Source: Tsuneonella mangrovi (GTDB lineage Bacteria > Pseudomonadota > Alphaproteobacteria > Sphingomonadales > Sphingomonadaceae). From it: 64,000 nucleotides of DNA. The stretch spans positions 2,108,001 to 2,172,000 of the forward strand of contig NZ_CP022889.1 of assembly GCF_002269345.1 (NCBI RefSeq). Direction: 5' to 3'. Positions 1 through 8,238 of this stretch are shown one piece after another; within the stretch, counting starts at the first letter, position 1, and each line of letters opens with the position of its first letter. Below the pieces are notes generated by a model. The model saw only the letters and a program-made list of their open reading frames with translations. It was not told where the DNA came from and did not search any database. A program made the translations under genes and the position numbers.

Positions 1-2
1 CG

Positions 3-773
3 GCATTGGCCGGCCAGCGCCCGGTCGCAGAGATCATGCTGATGAATTTCGTCGGCGTGTGCATGGACCAGATCGTCAACCATGCCGCCAAGCTTCGCTT
101 CATGTCGGGTGGGCAGACCAGCGTCCCGCTGGTGATCCGCACGACCACAGGCGTTGGCGTGGGGTTCGGCGGGCAGCATTCCGATATGCTGGAAGCGTGG
201 TTCGCGCACGTTGCCGGGATCCGCGTAGTGACCCCGTCCAACGCGGCCGATGCCAAGGGCCTGCTGCGCTCGGCGATCGACAGCAACGACCCGGTGCTCT
301 TCATCGAGAATATCCTGTGTTACGGCTTGACCTCGGAAGACCCGGGCAAGGGATACCGCGTCCCGCTCGGCAAGGCAGCGATTGCTCGCGAAGGATCGGA
401 CGTTTCGCTGATCACTTACGGCCGGACGGTGCTGGATGCACTGGCCGTCGCCGAAGATCTGGCTGCAGAAGGCATCTCGGTCGAAGTCGTCGACCTCAGG
501 ACGATCGCGCCGTACGACGAGGAGACCGTGCTGGCATCGGTTCGCAAGACGGGCCGGGCGATCACCCTGCACGAAGCGGTCCGGCCATACGGTACCGGCG
601 CGGAAATGGCCGCGACGATCCACGAGAAGCTGTGGGGCGAGCTCAAGGCTCCGGTTCTGCGGATCGGCGGGACCTTCTCGCCCGTGCCGTTCGCAACCGT
701 GCTCGAACAGGCGTGGATTCCGACCAAGGAAGAGATCGTCGCCGCGATCCGCCAGAGCGTCGGGAAGGTCTGA
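3..773 (+). CDS. 2-oxoacid (pyruvate/acetoin-type) dehydrogenase E1 beta subunit, 5' end cut off
   Basis: This is the C-terminal ~256 residues of a thiamine-diphosphate-dependent E1 beta subunit; the usual length is about 325, so roughly 70 N-terminal residues lie left of the window. The remaining pyrimidine-binding core shows the family stretch GVGFGGQHSDMLEAWFAHV and the segment VVTPSNAADAKGLLRSAI. It is followed by a transketolase C-terminal domain from about residue 125 (SLITYGRTVLDALAVAEDL, EVVDLRTIAPYDEETV). With an E1 alpha expected upstream, the heterotetramer would decarboxylate a 2-oxo acid and pass the acyl group to a lipoyl domain. The next gene begins one base after the stop and encodes a bare lipoyl domain, which supports an acyl-transferring complex. 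Whether the substrate is pyruvate, acetoin or a branched 2-oxo acid cannot be told. Confidence 0.88.
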   Translation, partial: ALAGQRPVAEIMLMNFVGVCMDQIVNHAAKLRFMSGGQTSVPLVIRTTTGVGVGFGGQHSDMLEAWFAHVAGIRVVTPSNAADAKGLLRSAIDSNDPVLFIENILCYGLTSEDPGKGYRVPLGKAAIAREGSDVSLITYGRTVLDALAVAEDLAAEGISVEVVDLRTIAPYDEETVLASVRKTGRAITLHEAVRPYGTGAEMAATIHEKLWGELKAPVLRIGGTFSPVPFATVLEQAWIPTKEEIVAAIRQSVGKV

Positions 774-774
774 G

Positions 775-1011
775 ATGGCAGCCGAGATTCGCGTCCCCAA
801 GCTGGGCATGAGCGCCACAGAGATTACGATTGCCGAATGGATGCACGGCGATGGCGAAAGGGTCGAACGCGGCGAAGTTATCTACCTGGCGGAAACCGAC
901 AAGACGACGACCGAAATCGAGGCCCAGGCATCGGGCATCATCCGGCAAACGGGCGTGGAAGGCACCGCTTATCCGGTCGGCGCGCTGATCGGCACCATCG
1001 AAGAGGATTGA
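775..1011 (+). CDS. Stand-alone lipoyl (biotinyl/lipoyl attachment) domain protein
   Basis: A 78-residue protein consisting of little more than one lipoyl domain. The modifiable lysine sits in ETDKTTTEIEA, where E2 lipoyl domains carry ETDKA; the N-terminal PKLGMSATEITIAEW is also typical. It starts one base after the E1 beta stop and is followed 4 bp later by an NTF2-like gene, so it is co-transcribed. In ordinary dehydrogenase complexes this domain is fused to a peripheral-subunit-binding and acyltransferase domain, and neither is present here. It probably serves as a mobile swinging arm for the E1 encoded upstream, with the acyltransferase encoded elsewhere. A biotinyl domain is less likely, because biotin carriers have an MKM motif at this position. 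Confidence 0.85.
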   Translation: MAAEIRVPKLGMSATEITIAEWMHGDGERVERGEVIYLAETDKTTTEIEAQASGIIRQTGVEGTAYPVGALIGTIEED

Positions 1012-1015
1012 GCAC

Positions 1016-1411
1016 GTGTCCGATGAGCCCAAACCTGCCGAATTGCTCGCTGAAATCTATGCCATGGCGGGGGCGCAGGATTGGGGCGGGGTGGCGCAAC
1101 GCTGCACTCCCGATTTCACGGTCTATGAAGCAGATTGCCTGCCGTTCGGTGGCGAATGGACCGGGTCCGATGCCCTGCAACGCGTAGCGGCGGCAATGTA
1201 TGGGACGTGGCAGGAAGCGTCGGTCGACATTCACGAGATCGTCGGGGGCGATGAGTGGGCGGTGGTCGTGCTGACCCTTACGATGACCTCTAAACGTACC
1301 GGCAAGACCTTTTCGCAAACGGTCAACGAAGCGGGACGGTTCGAGAATGGCCTGCTCAAGGAACTGCGCATCCACTATTTCGATGCCGCAGAGGTTGCCG
1401 CCGAGGCGTGA
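1016..1411 (+). CDS. SnoaL/NTF2-like small protein
   Basis: A 131-residue protein starting at a GTG codon just after the lipoyl-domain gene. The pattern EIYAMAGAQDWGGVAQRCTPDFTVYEADCLPFGGEW followed by a mid-protein beta region fits the cone-shaped SnoaL/ketosteroid-isomerase-like fold, in which members act as isomerases, cyclases, dehydratases or binding proteins. No catalytic residue can be assigned with confidence. It is the first of four such small proteins in the catabolic region. It ends 3 bp before the convergent NmrA-like gene. Confidence 0.7.
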   Translation: MSDEPKPAELLAEIYAMAGAQDWGGVAQRCTPDFTVYEADCLPFGGEWTGSDALQRVAAAMYGTWQEASVDIHEIVGGDEWAVVVLTLTMTSKRTGKTFSQTVNEAGRFENGLLKELRIHYFDAAEVAAEA

Positions 1412-1414
1412 CCG

Positions 1415-2332
1415 TCAGGTCGGCTGGGTCCAGTCCCAGCGCCTGAGCCAATCGCGCATCGGGGTCGGTTCGACATCCAGCAGTTTGCGGGTCTCCGCCG
1501 GGTCGACGATCAGCGGGCTTTCCGGCTGCTCGTTGTAGAAGCGGTAGAACTTGGCCATCCCGTCATAGATGCTGTGCGGCTCGACTTCGCGCGAGCCGGT
1601 CACCAGCTCGCTCATCCTCGCGGCGAACTCGTCGGGCGTGATCGATACGAACTTGATCGGCTTGCCGGTTGCTTCGCTCAATCGCTCTGCCACTTCGTCG
1701 CCAACGAGTGCTTCAGGTCCGCCTACCGGCACGTGCTTGCCGTCCGCTGCATCAGTACCGAGTGCAGCGACCATGTAGGCCGCGACATCATCGAGGCAGA
1801 CCCAGCTGATCTTGAGGTCAGGCGCGGCTGAATAGGCGAATATCCCGCGGTTGACGATCGACGGCTTGCTCCACACGCGGATCATGTTGTTCATGAACAC
1901 CACCGGCTCGATAAAGACGCAGGTGATGCCGGTTTCTTCCAGCGATCGTTCGATGTCGCGCCGCCCGTCGTGCGCACTGAGGTCGAGATCGCGGTCTGCG
2001 ACGAAGCAGCTGGTGTTGAACACGATCTTCTTGAGGCCGGTGGCCTTTGCGGCTTGCGCGATGTTCCGGCCGAACGACGCGGCGACCTCACGGTCGAACT
2101 CGAACGGCAAGTGCATCGCCAGCGCGTCCTGCCCTGCAAATGCCGCCTCCAGCGATGCGGCATCGGTGATATCGGCCATCTTCCACGGCAGGTCGGGAAA
2201 TGGGCTGTCGGCAAGCGCATCGGCGCGGCGAACACCGGCGGTTACCTGGTAGCCGGCATCGAGCAGGCGGGTCACCAGCGGGATACCCTGGTCCGCCGGA
2301 GCGCCCAGCACAAAGACGTTCTCGATGGTCAT
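1415..2332 (-). CDS. NmrA-like NAD(P)-binding reductase (copy 1)
   Basis: A 305-residue atypical SDR of the NmrA family. The N-terminus MTIENVFVLGAPADQGIPLV carries a degenerate GxxGxxG dinucleotide loop, and VFNTSCFV and VGGPEALVGDEVAERL match NmrA/HSCARG-like proteins. The classical Tyr-x3-Lys pair is not obvious, so it may be a redox sensor or a reductase with altered catalysis. It lies 7 bp downstream of a Rieske oxygenase gene on the same strand and is surely co-transcribed with it. A related protein at 27445-28392, with the same C-terminal PMRDW motif, also sits next to a Rieske gene. Confidence 0.8.
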   Translation of the reverse strand: MTIENVFVLGAPADQGIPLVTRLLDAGYQVTAGVRRADALADSPFPDLPWKMADITDAASLEAAFAGQDALAMHLPFEFDREVAASFGRNIAQAAKATGLKKIVFNTSCFVADRDLDLSAHDGRRDIERSLEETGITCVFIEPVVFMNNMIRVWSKPSIVNRGIFAYSAAPDLKISWVCLDDVAAYMVAALGTDAADGKHVPVGGPEALVGDEVAERLSEATGKPIKFVSITPDEFAARMSELVTGSREVEPHSIYDGMAKFYRFYNEQPESPLIVDPAETRKLLDVEPTPMRDWLRRWDWTQPT

Positions 2333-2339
2333 GTTGCCC

Positions 2340-3758
2340 TCAGCCCGGCAGTTCGCCGTTGATGTACTTCATCAGCGTGTTCTGGAAATGCCGCACCCGG
2401 CTGTCCTGGTAGGCGCCGAGTTCCATCACTCCGTTGGCAGAGGCCTTCATGCCCGTCTGGACGTGCGGAAGGTTGGCCATGTCCTGATCGAACACGTTGG
2501 CGAGCGCTTCGCCCATTACATCGTTTGCCCAGGCGAACGGCTCGTCGTCCGGGATCACCAGCTTTTCGACCGCGCGCGGACGCTTTTCGCCCTTGGGCTT
2601 GGGCATCAGCACCCGGATTTCCATTGTGCACCAGTCGGGCGTGTCGCCCGGCAGCCAGCGATAGAGCAGGGTCGGGATGTAGCCGATCCACGGCGAGAAA
2701 TTGGGAAAGATGTTGTAGGTGAAGTTGTCGAGCATCTCGGCATCGGACTTGTCGGAATAATCGTAGCCGTACTGCTTCTTGAACCCTTCGCGGTTGGCTT
2801 CCGCCAGCATCTTGCGCGCGTGGAACGGATCGTCGGTATCGGCATCGGCATCGCTCTTCCCGGCGCTGAACCGCCGGTTGGTCTGCGAATCGCTACCGCC
2901 CGAAAACTCGTTCATCTTGTCGAGGATGTACTGCTGGTCCTTGCCGGTGATGTGCGGCGAAAGGACGCCCGACGGAGTGATCGCCCGGTTGAAGAAGTCG
3001 CCGTAGAGATCGTAGCGGGAATTCGCATCGCCGAGGAACGGCAGCAGTTGCGGGTGCGTGGTCACCGAATGCCATGCTTCCATGAAGGCTTCGGCGGTCG
3101 CCTTCCAGTTGGCCGGGATACGCTTCGAAACCCACATTGCGGTGAAGCGATCTTCCATGTCGTAGCGTTCGTACTGCTTCAGGACCGGTCCGACCCAATC
3201 GACGAATTCGGGGATCGAGTCGTTCTCCGTGATCATCACGAAGCCCTGCCAGATGTTCACGCGAACCTCGGGCAGGCTCATGTCCTTGCCTTCAAGGTGC
3301 TTGAAATCCCAAGCGCAGGGGATTTCCTTCAGGCTGCCGTCGTTGGCCCAGGTGAAACCGTGAAAGGCGCAGCGCAACTGGGTCGACTTGCCCGATTTGG
3401 TCCGCAGCTTGCGTCCGCGATGGAGGCAGACGTTGTAGAACGCGCGCACGCTGCCATCGCGCTGGCGGATCAGCAGGAACGATTTGTCGTTGATCTCGAA
3501 TACGACTGTGTCGCCGGGTTCCGGCATTTCGTCTTCGCGCGCGGCGAACAGCCAGACGTTGGGCCACATCTTCTCGCGTTCGAGCTTGGCAAACTCTTCG
3601 CTGATGTACGGCGCGATCGGCAAAGGGTCGTTCGAGAGCGGGATCGAGGATTCTTCGAACAGGTAATCCGGCACGTGGCGGGTGTCCGCTTCAAGCATTT
3701 CGGTATAGCTGGTGCCGGGGCAGCGATCATCGCGATCGATCTTGGTCGTTTCGTTCAT
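2340..3758 (-). CDS. Rieske non-heme iron ring-hydroxylating oxygenase, alpha subunit (copy 1)
   Basis: A 472-residue oxygenase component. The Rieske [2Fe-2S] ligands are C111-x-H113 and C130-x2-H133 (VCLHRGRKLRT, RCAFHGFTW). The catalytic mononuclear iron site includes H230 and H235 in EAWHSVTTHPQ. The family inserts O2 into aromatic or alicyclic rings, or demethylates, using electrons from a ferredoxin/reductase. No beta subunit, ferredoxin or reductase is encoded nearby, so it is probably an alpha-only enzyme served by a shared electron chain. The start ATG is 102 bp from a divergent VOC gene, and the NmrA-like gene follows directly. The substrate is unknown; the neighbourhood suggests an alicyclic or polycyclic compound. 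Confidence 0.92.
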   Translation of the reverse strand: MNETTKIDRDDRCPGTSYTEMLEADTRHVPDYLFEESSIPLSNDPLPIAPYISEEFAKLEREKMWPNVWLFAAREDEMPEPGDTVVFEINDKSFLLIRQRDGSVRAFYNVCLHRGRKLRTKSGKSTQLRCAFHGFTWANDGSLKEIPCAWDFKHLEGKDMSLPEVRVNIWQGFVMITENDSIPEFVDWVGPVLKQYERYDMEDRFTAMWVSKRIPANWKATAEAFMEAWHSVTTHPQLLPFLGDANSRYDLYGDFFNRAITPSGVLSPHITGKDQQYILDKMNEFSGGSDSQTNRRFSAGKSDADADTDDPFHARKMLAEANREGFKKQYGYDYSDKSDAEMLDNFTYNIFPNFSPWIGYIPTLLYRWLPGDTPDWCTMEIRVLMPKPKGEKRPRAVEKLVIPDDEPFAWANDVMGEALANVFDQDMANLPHVQTGMKASANGVMELGAYQDSRVRHFQNTLMKYINGELPG

Positions 3759-3860
3759 CGGAGGCCGTCTCTACTCACACTTTGCACAGTATCGTCGTGC
3801 AGGATGATTGCACATCGTAGCACCGAGGTATCCTAGCGTAACTGTGAGGTAGCGGACGAA

Positions 3861-4400
3861 ATGACACAGCCAATCGGCGGGATCACCCGGCTCGGCCCGG
3901 TCATGCAGCTGGCTTTCGTGCCGAGCGATTTCGATGCAGCGATCGACCACTGGACCAAAGCGATGGGCGTAGGCCCCTTCTTCATGATGGAAAATATCGC
4001 TCTGGAAGACATGCGATACCGCGGCGAACCGACCGACGCGGTTTTCAGCCTTGCGCTGGCCTATTGGGGTGATGTCCAGATCGAACTGATCCGGCCGGAA
4101 AACGACGCTCCGTCGATCTACTCCGGTGAATACGGGGTGCGTGACCGACTGCACCACACCTGCTTGCTGCTGGACGACATCGCCGACGCCTATGCCGCCT
4201 GCAAGGAATACGGCGCCGAAGTGCTGGTCGAAGCAAAAGTAGGCGACAGCGGGGCGGTGATCTACGCCGATCCGGGCGGCGGGCCGGGCCATCTCGTGGA
4301 AATGCTCCAGACCCAGCCAGGCACGCACGAACTATTCGCGATGATCAAGCAGGCCGGGATCGGCTGGGACGGGAGCGACCCGGTCCGCAAGTTAGGCTGA
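3861..4400 (+). CDS. VOC (glyoxalase/dioxygenase fold) family protein (copy 1)
   Basis: A 179-residue protein of the vicinal-oxygen-chelate superfamily: MQLAFVPSDFDAAIDHWTKAMGVGPFF starts the first beta-alpha-beta-beta-beta unit, and HHTCLLLDDIADAYAACKEYGAEV starts the second. Metal-binding candidates are a His in LHHTC and the Glu of GHLVEMLQ. Members isomerise, cleave or dioxygenate oxygenated intermediates. It is divergent from the Rieske gene and ends with WDGSDPVRKLG, a tail nearly repeated (WDGKDPIRKLN) in the VOC protein at 24116-24646, so the two are paralogues. Confidence 0.75.
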   Translation: MTQPIGGITRLGPVMQLAFVPSDFDAAIDHWTKAMGVGPFFMMENIALEDMRYRGEPTDAVFSLALAYWGDVQIELIRPENDAPSIYSGEYGVRDRLHHTCLLLDDIADAYAACKEYGAEVLVEAKVGDSGAVIYADPGGGPGHLVEMLQTQPGTHELFAMIKQAGIGWDGSDPVRKLG

Positions 4401-4409
4401 ACTGCAGGC

Positions 4410-5279
4410 CTATTCGCTGGCGCCGAGATAGCCGAGCTGACCGGCCTTGAAGATTGCCTGCGCCCGGTTGACCGCGTCGAGCTTCTCGCCTGCCCGATGG
4501 ATATGATAGCGGATCGTCGCATGGCTGCGGCCGAGGATCATGCTGATTTCCATGTCCGTCTTGCCGATCGCCGCCCAGCGCAGGCATTCGACTTCGCGTT
4601 TCGACAGCACGCAGTTGGTCGGGATCCACCGCTTGGTTCGCATCGCCTGGACATATCCGGCCATGAACCGCTTCATAACCACCCCGAGCAACGCTCCGTG
4701 TTCGGCAAATTCCCGGGACAGGTCCGTCTTCTTGGTATCGATGGGGACGAAGCTGTTGGCTGAAATCTGTCCGAAAGGCAGGTGTACCGGGATCACGATT
4801 GCAGCCTCGCAAAGCGCGCGCTTGGAAAAATCGTGCACGTCGAGTTCTTCGAGATACGGATTGCGCCACATCCCGAAAAAGCCTTCTGCGTTGGCCCAGA
4901 ACGGCTCGCTCTCGTAGCGGCAGGCACGCGGCAGCGGCGAATGGAGCGCCAGGCGATGGTCTTCCCACCAGCGCTTGCCGTCTTCGACCCAGCCGAAGAT
5001 GTCGGCATTGAGGATCGTGCCGTCGGCATCGATCATCGGTTCCTTTGAGGAGATATCGTCGCAGGTGCAAACCCGCAGGCCGCGTTCCTCGCCAATGTCG
5101 CGCAGGGCCACCGCTGCATCGTGGATGTCTTCAACGCAGCGCACCGTTACCGCTTCCAGCAGCTCGCCAATCGGCTCCCGGCCGCGCGGTTGGCGCAGTT
5201 CTACGACATCAGCTCCCATAGAGGGAGTGTCTGCCTTTTTGTTCGATTCGACAAGGGGGTGGATGTTTTGGCGCAACAT
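4410..5279 (-). CDS. LuxR-family regulator with N-terminal signal-binding-like domain (LuxR solo)
   Basis: A 289-residue regulator. The C-terminal 65 residues are a GerE/LuxR helix-turn-helix: LSKREVECLRWAAIGKTDME, then ISMILGRSHATIRYHIHRAG. The central part (HDFSKRALCEAAIVIPVHLPFGQISANSFVPI) resembles the autoinducer-binding fold of quorum regulators, although the six usual pocket residues are not clearly recognisable. I chose the ATG at 5279; extending the frame further upstream would run antisense through the 3' end of the SDR gene. It is the last gene of a twelve-gene run on this strand, 53 bp behind the SDR. No luxI gene is visible. It is a good candidate for the pathway regulator, sensing a substrate-derived ligand rather than a self-made signal. 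Confidence 0.82.
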   Translation of the reverse strand: MLRQNIHPLVESNKKADTPSMGADVVELRQPRGREPIGELLEAVTVRCVEDIHDAAVALRDIGEERGLRVCTCDDISSKEPMIDADGTILNADIFGWVEDGKRWWEDHRLALHSPLPRACRYESEPFWANAEGFFGMWRNPYLEELDVHDFSKRALCEAAIVIPVHLPFGQISANSFVPIDTKKTDLSREFAEHGALLGVVMKRFMAGYVQAMRTKRWIPTNCVLSKREVECLRWAAIGKTDMEISMILGRSHATIRYHIHRAGEKLDAVNRAQAIFKAGQLGYLGASE

Positions 5280-5332
5280 GATGAATCCCGATCGATTTGT
5301 GGTGTGGTTTTGTGTTGGCACTTTGGTTCGCG

Positions 5333-6229
5333 TCAGGCTGTCCGTTCCGACTTGTCCTGCTGGTTGGAGGCCTTGATAAGGTCGCGCATCTGCTGCCACT
5401 GCTCGTCGCCGAGCGGAGACAGCGCCTGCCAGAAATTGCCTGCGTTGGCCTGGTAACCCGCGCCGTCGATCGCAATCGTCTGGCCATTCACGTATTCCGC
5501 ACCGGGTCCCATCAGGAAAGCTGCGAGGTTCACCAGTTCGTGCATCTCGCCATGGCGTCCCATCGGGTTGGAGTTCGATTGCGAATTGTCGCCGCGCCCC
5601 TGCGGAGCGAGCCGGGCGGACATCCCCTTGGTCGGAAAGAGGCCAGGGGCGATCGCATTGAACCGCAGGCCATAACGTGCCCATTCGGTGGCAAGGCTTT
5701 GCGTCATTGCGTTGATCCCGGCCTTCGACATGGCCGAGGGCACCGTGAAGGCGGAGCCGTTCCATACCCATGTCGTGAGGATCGAAAGGAAGTTGCCGCG
5801 CCGCTTCTCGGCAATCAGCCGCTTGCCGACATTGTGGGTCATGTAGAACGTCCCGCGAAACACGATGTCCGCGATCGCGTTGAACCCGTTGATCGACAGG
5901 TCCTCGGTCCGGCTGATGAAGTTGCCGGCGGCGTTGTTGACCAACCCGGTGAGCGCGCCTTTCTGCCAGATCGTATCGAGCATCGCATCGATCGCTTCAG
6001 GATCGCGAATGTCGCAGCCGTGGCCGGTGATTGTCCCGCCATGGAGCGCCTTCAGCTCCTCGGCCGTTTCCTGGAGCTTTCCTTCGCGCCGGCCGCAGAT
6101 GTGGACCGTCGCGCCCAGCTTTAGGAAGCCTTCGGCCATTTCCCGGCCAAGCCCGGTGCCGCCCCCGGTGACGAGGATCGTCTCGTCAGCAAGCAAGCCG
6201 TCGCGAAACATGATCTTGGATGCGTCCAT
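5333..6229 (-). CDS. SDR resembling 2,4-dienoyl-CoA reductase (DECR type)
   Basis: A 298-residue NADPH-type short-chain reductase. The dinucleotide loop is TGGGTGLG (21-28) and there is an NNAAGNF motif. Where classical SDRs have Tyr-x3-Lys it reads PSAMSKAGINAMTQSLATEW, followed by RFNAIAPGLFPTKGMSARL. This matches mitochondrial and peroxisomal 2,4-dienoyl-CoA reductases, which also lack the usual Tyr in that position, so the missing residue is a family trait and not a defect. The likely role is removal of a conjugated double bond during beta-oxidation of an unsaturated side chain or opened ring. It is tightly placed between an acyl-CoA dehydrogenase and the LuxR gene. Confidence 0.85.
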   Translation of the reverse strand: MDASKIMFRDGLLADETILVTGGGTGLGREMAEGFLKLGATVHICGRREGKLQETAEELKALHGGTITGHGCDIRDPEAIDAMLDTIWQKGALTGLVNNAAGNFISRTEDLSINGFNAIADIVFRGTFYMTHNVGKRLIAEKRRGNFLSILTTWVWNGSAFTVPSAMSKAGINAMTQSLATEWARYGLRFNAIAPGLFPTKGMSARLAPQGRGDNSQSNSNPMGRHGEMHELVNLAAFLMGPGAEYVNGQTIAIDGAGYQANAGNFWQALSPLGDEQWQQMRDLIKASNQQDKSERTA

Positions 6230-6259
6230 GCGCGCGTTTCTCTCCCGTTGAAGCTGCGC

Positions 6260-7468
6260 TCAGAGCCCGAGGACGGACTTGGCGATGATGTTCTTCTGCA
6301 CCTCGTCCGATCCGCCGAAGATGGTGGAGGCACGGTTGTTGAGATAGCGGCCCATCGCAATCTGGGCGGCTTCCGAGCCGATCGGGGCAGGTGCCGAATT
6401 GCCGTAGAGCGGCCGTTCGAGCGGCAACTGGAGCGCATCGTAGCCAAGCAGTTCGAGCCTTAGTTCGTCGACCTTCTGGCCTAAGTTGGAACCGAGCATC
6501 TTGGTCAGCGAGGTTTGCGGCCCGGGCGCGCGCCCGTTGGCAAGATCGGCAAGTATCCGCAGCTCGGTTACCTCGAGCGCCTCGGCTTCGAGCTTGAGCA
6601 TGGCAAGCTTTTCGCGAAATGCAGCATGGCCGCCAATTGCCCCGTTAACGCCCGATGGCTGGCTATCGGCAATTGCACCGAGTTCAGTGATATTCTGGAG
6701 CAGCCTCGGGGCAAAACACGATCCGCCGCGCTCGTTTTCGAGCAGGTACTTGGCGATCGTCCAGCCTTGCCCTTCAGCACCGATCAGGTTGCTGGCCGAA
6801 GTCCGCGCGTCGCTGAAGAACACCTGGTTGACCTCATGATCGCCCGACATGGAGACGATCGGGGAAACTTCGACGCCTTCCTGATCCATCGGGATCAGCA
6901 GGAACGAGATGCCCTGCTGCTTGCGGCCGCTGTTGTCAGTCCGCACGAGCGCAAAAATCCAGTTCGCGTAGTGCGCCTGCGTGGTCCAGATTTTCGAGCC
7001 ATTGACGATGTACTCGTCACCTTCGCGCCGGGCGGTTGTCTTGAGGCTGGCAAGGTCCGAGCCCGAACCGGGCTCCGAATAGCCCTGACACCAGAAATCG
7101 TCCGCGTTCAGGATACCCGGCAGGAAGCGTGCCTTCTGTTCGGGCGTGCCGAACGCGCAGATGACCGGCCCGACCAGCCGCAATCCCATGATCGAGAGGG
7201 CAGGCGCACCGGCGATGGCGCACTCCTTCTCGAAGATGAATTTCTGCGTCGGCGTCCAGCCGGTGCCGCCGTCTTCCTTGGGCCAGTGATAGGCGACCCA
7301 GCCTTGCTGGTTGAGGATCCGGTGCCATTCGAGGCCGATTTCCGGCTCGACGAATACGCCGGGGGTCTTGCGTCCGCCTTCGCGCAGGCGCTCGGGCAGG
7401 CTTTCGCTGATGAACGCGCGGACCTCTTCCCGGAAGGCCAGGTCCGCAGGCGAAAAATCCATATCCAT
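6260..7468 (-). CDS. Acyl-CoA dehydrogenase (402 aa)
   Basis: A full-length FAD-dependent acyl-CoA dehydrogenase. N-terminal helical domain MDMDFSPADLAFREEVRAFI; flavin and substrate region CQGYSEPGSGSDLASLKTTA and SKIWTTQAHYANW; C-terminal IFGGSDEVQKNIIAKSVLGL. In the C-terminal motif the usual Tyr-Glu-Gly of medium-chain enzymes is Ile-Phe-Gly, as in FadE-like enzymes of actinobacterial sterol pathways that use another glutamate or a partner subunit. It lies in the same run as a shorter acyl-CoA dehydrogenase (10565-11653), so a mixed alpha2-beta2 enzyme is plausible. It starts 3 bp after the upstream ThuA-like gene. Confidence 0.92.
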   Translation of the reverse strand: MDMDFSPADLAFREEVRAFISESLPERLREGGRKTPGVFVEPEIGLEWHRILNQQGWVAYHWPKEDGGTGWTPTQKFIFEKECAIAGAPALSIMGLRLVGPVICAFGTPEQKARFLPGILNADDFWCQGYSEPGSGSDLASLKTTARREGDEYIVNGSKIWTTQAHYANWIFALVRTDNSGRKQQGISFLLIPMDQEGVEVSPIVSMSGDHEVNQVFFSDARTSASNLIGAEGQGWTIAKYLLENERGGSCFAPRLLQNITELGAIADSQPSGVNGAIGGHAAFREKLAMLKLEAEALEVTELRILADLANGRAPGPQTSLTKMLGSNLGQKVDELRLELLGYDALQLPLERPLYGNSAPAPIGSEAAQIAMGRYLNNRASTIFGGSDEVQKNIIAKSVLGL

Positions 7469-7471
7469 CGT

Positions 7472-8227
7472 TTAGCTTTCTTCCCGCATCGCCCAGGCGA
7501 TGCCCCGGCGTAGCATGTCGTAGTAGACTTCGTAATTCCACGCGCAGCGTTCCGGGTGTGGGTAGAAGTCCTGCATCCCCGGCAGGTCATAGTGTCCCCG
7601 GCAATGCCCCAGTGCGTTGTAGACGATCCGCCCTTCGCCGATATCGCGCGTGTAGACGATCGGCACCACCGCGTCGTTCCATTCGGCATCGACGAATCCG
7701 GTGGCTTCGCCGGAAAACTTCGTCTGGCACAGGATGTCGATCGGGGCGCTGGTGTTCGACAGGTAGAGCTCGTCGACAACCTCGAAATCCTCGATCCCGC
7801 GAGTCAGTTCGTGGTTGTGGTTGACCACTTCGACCGTAAACGGCCCGATCGGGGGGTGTGCCTTGAACTGGGTTCCGAGCATTTCCATCACGTCGGGCCG
7901 ATCGTCGGGTGCGTCGACGAGGCCACTTTCAGTGAACACGAGGATCGAATTGGTGCCGTGGAGCGCGAGCCACTTGCCGCCTGCTTCCAGCCACGCCCTG
8001 ATCGCCTTCGCCTCTTGCGGGCTAGGCATAAGGTCGCAGGTGTAGGTGATCAGGAACCGGCAAGCGTCGAGGCGCGCGGTATCGGCATAGTCGCACGCGA
8101 CCGTAGTGCGGATCTCGGGATGGTCCGCGAGCAGTTTGAGGATCTCGAGCCGCGCGTAGTCGATGTCGTGGTATTTGCCTGCAGCAACGAAGTGTGCGTC
8201 GATCCGCTTGGCGGGTTGGTCACCCAT
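7472..8227 (-). CDS. ThuA-like glutamine-amidotransferase-fold protein (first of two)
   Basis: A 251-residue protein with the ThuA (trehalose-utilisation) fold, a class I glutamine-amidotransferase-like domain: FLITYTCDLMPSPQEAKAIRAWLEAGGKWLALHGTNSILV in the middle and VYTRDIGEGRIVYNALGH near the end. I prefer the ATG at 8227 over an upstream TTG at 8242, because AGGGG lies six bases before the ATG. ThuA proteins are often near sugar genes, but here two divergent members sit in a CoA-pathway operon, so a role in carbohydrate use is doubtful. Catalytic residues cannot be assigned. Confidence 0.75.
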   Translation of the reverse strand: MGDQPAKRIDAHFVAAGKYHDIDYARLEILKLLADHPEIRTTVACDYADTARLDACRFLITYTCDLMPSPQEAKAIRAWLEAGGKWLALHGTNSILVFTESGLVDAPDDRPDVMEMLGTQFKAHPPIGPFTVEVVNHNHELTRGIEDFEVVDELYLSNTSAPIDILCQTKFSGEATGFVDAEWNDAVVPIVYTRDIGEGRIVYNALGHCRGHYDLPGMQDFYPHPERCAWNYEVYYDMLRRGIAWAMREES

Positions 8228-8238
8228 GCGTAAGCCCC

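Noticed and set aside
2325-3836. Long open frame (503 codons) on the plus strand opposite the first Rieske gene
   Set aside because: It mirrors the Rieske codons, has no domain resemblance and no ribosome site; the minus-strand gene has all metal ligands.
5333-6229. SDR thought inactive because the Tyr of Tyr-x3-Lys is missing
   Set aside because: The surrounding motif matches 2,4-dienoyl-CoA reductases, where this is normal.
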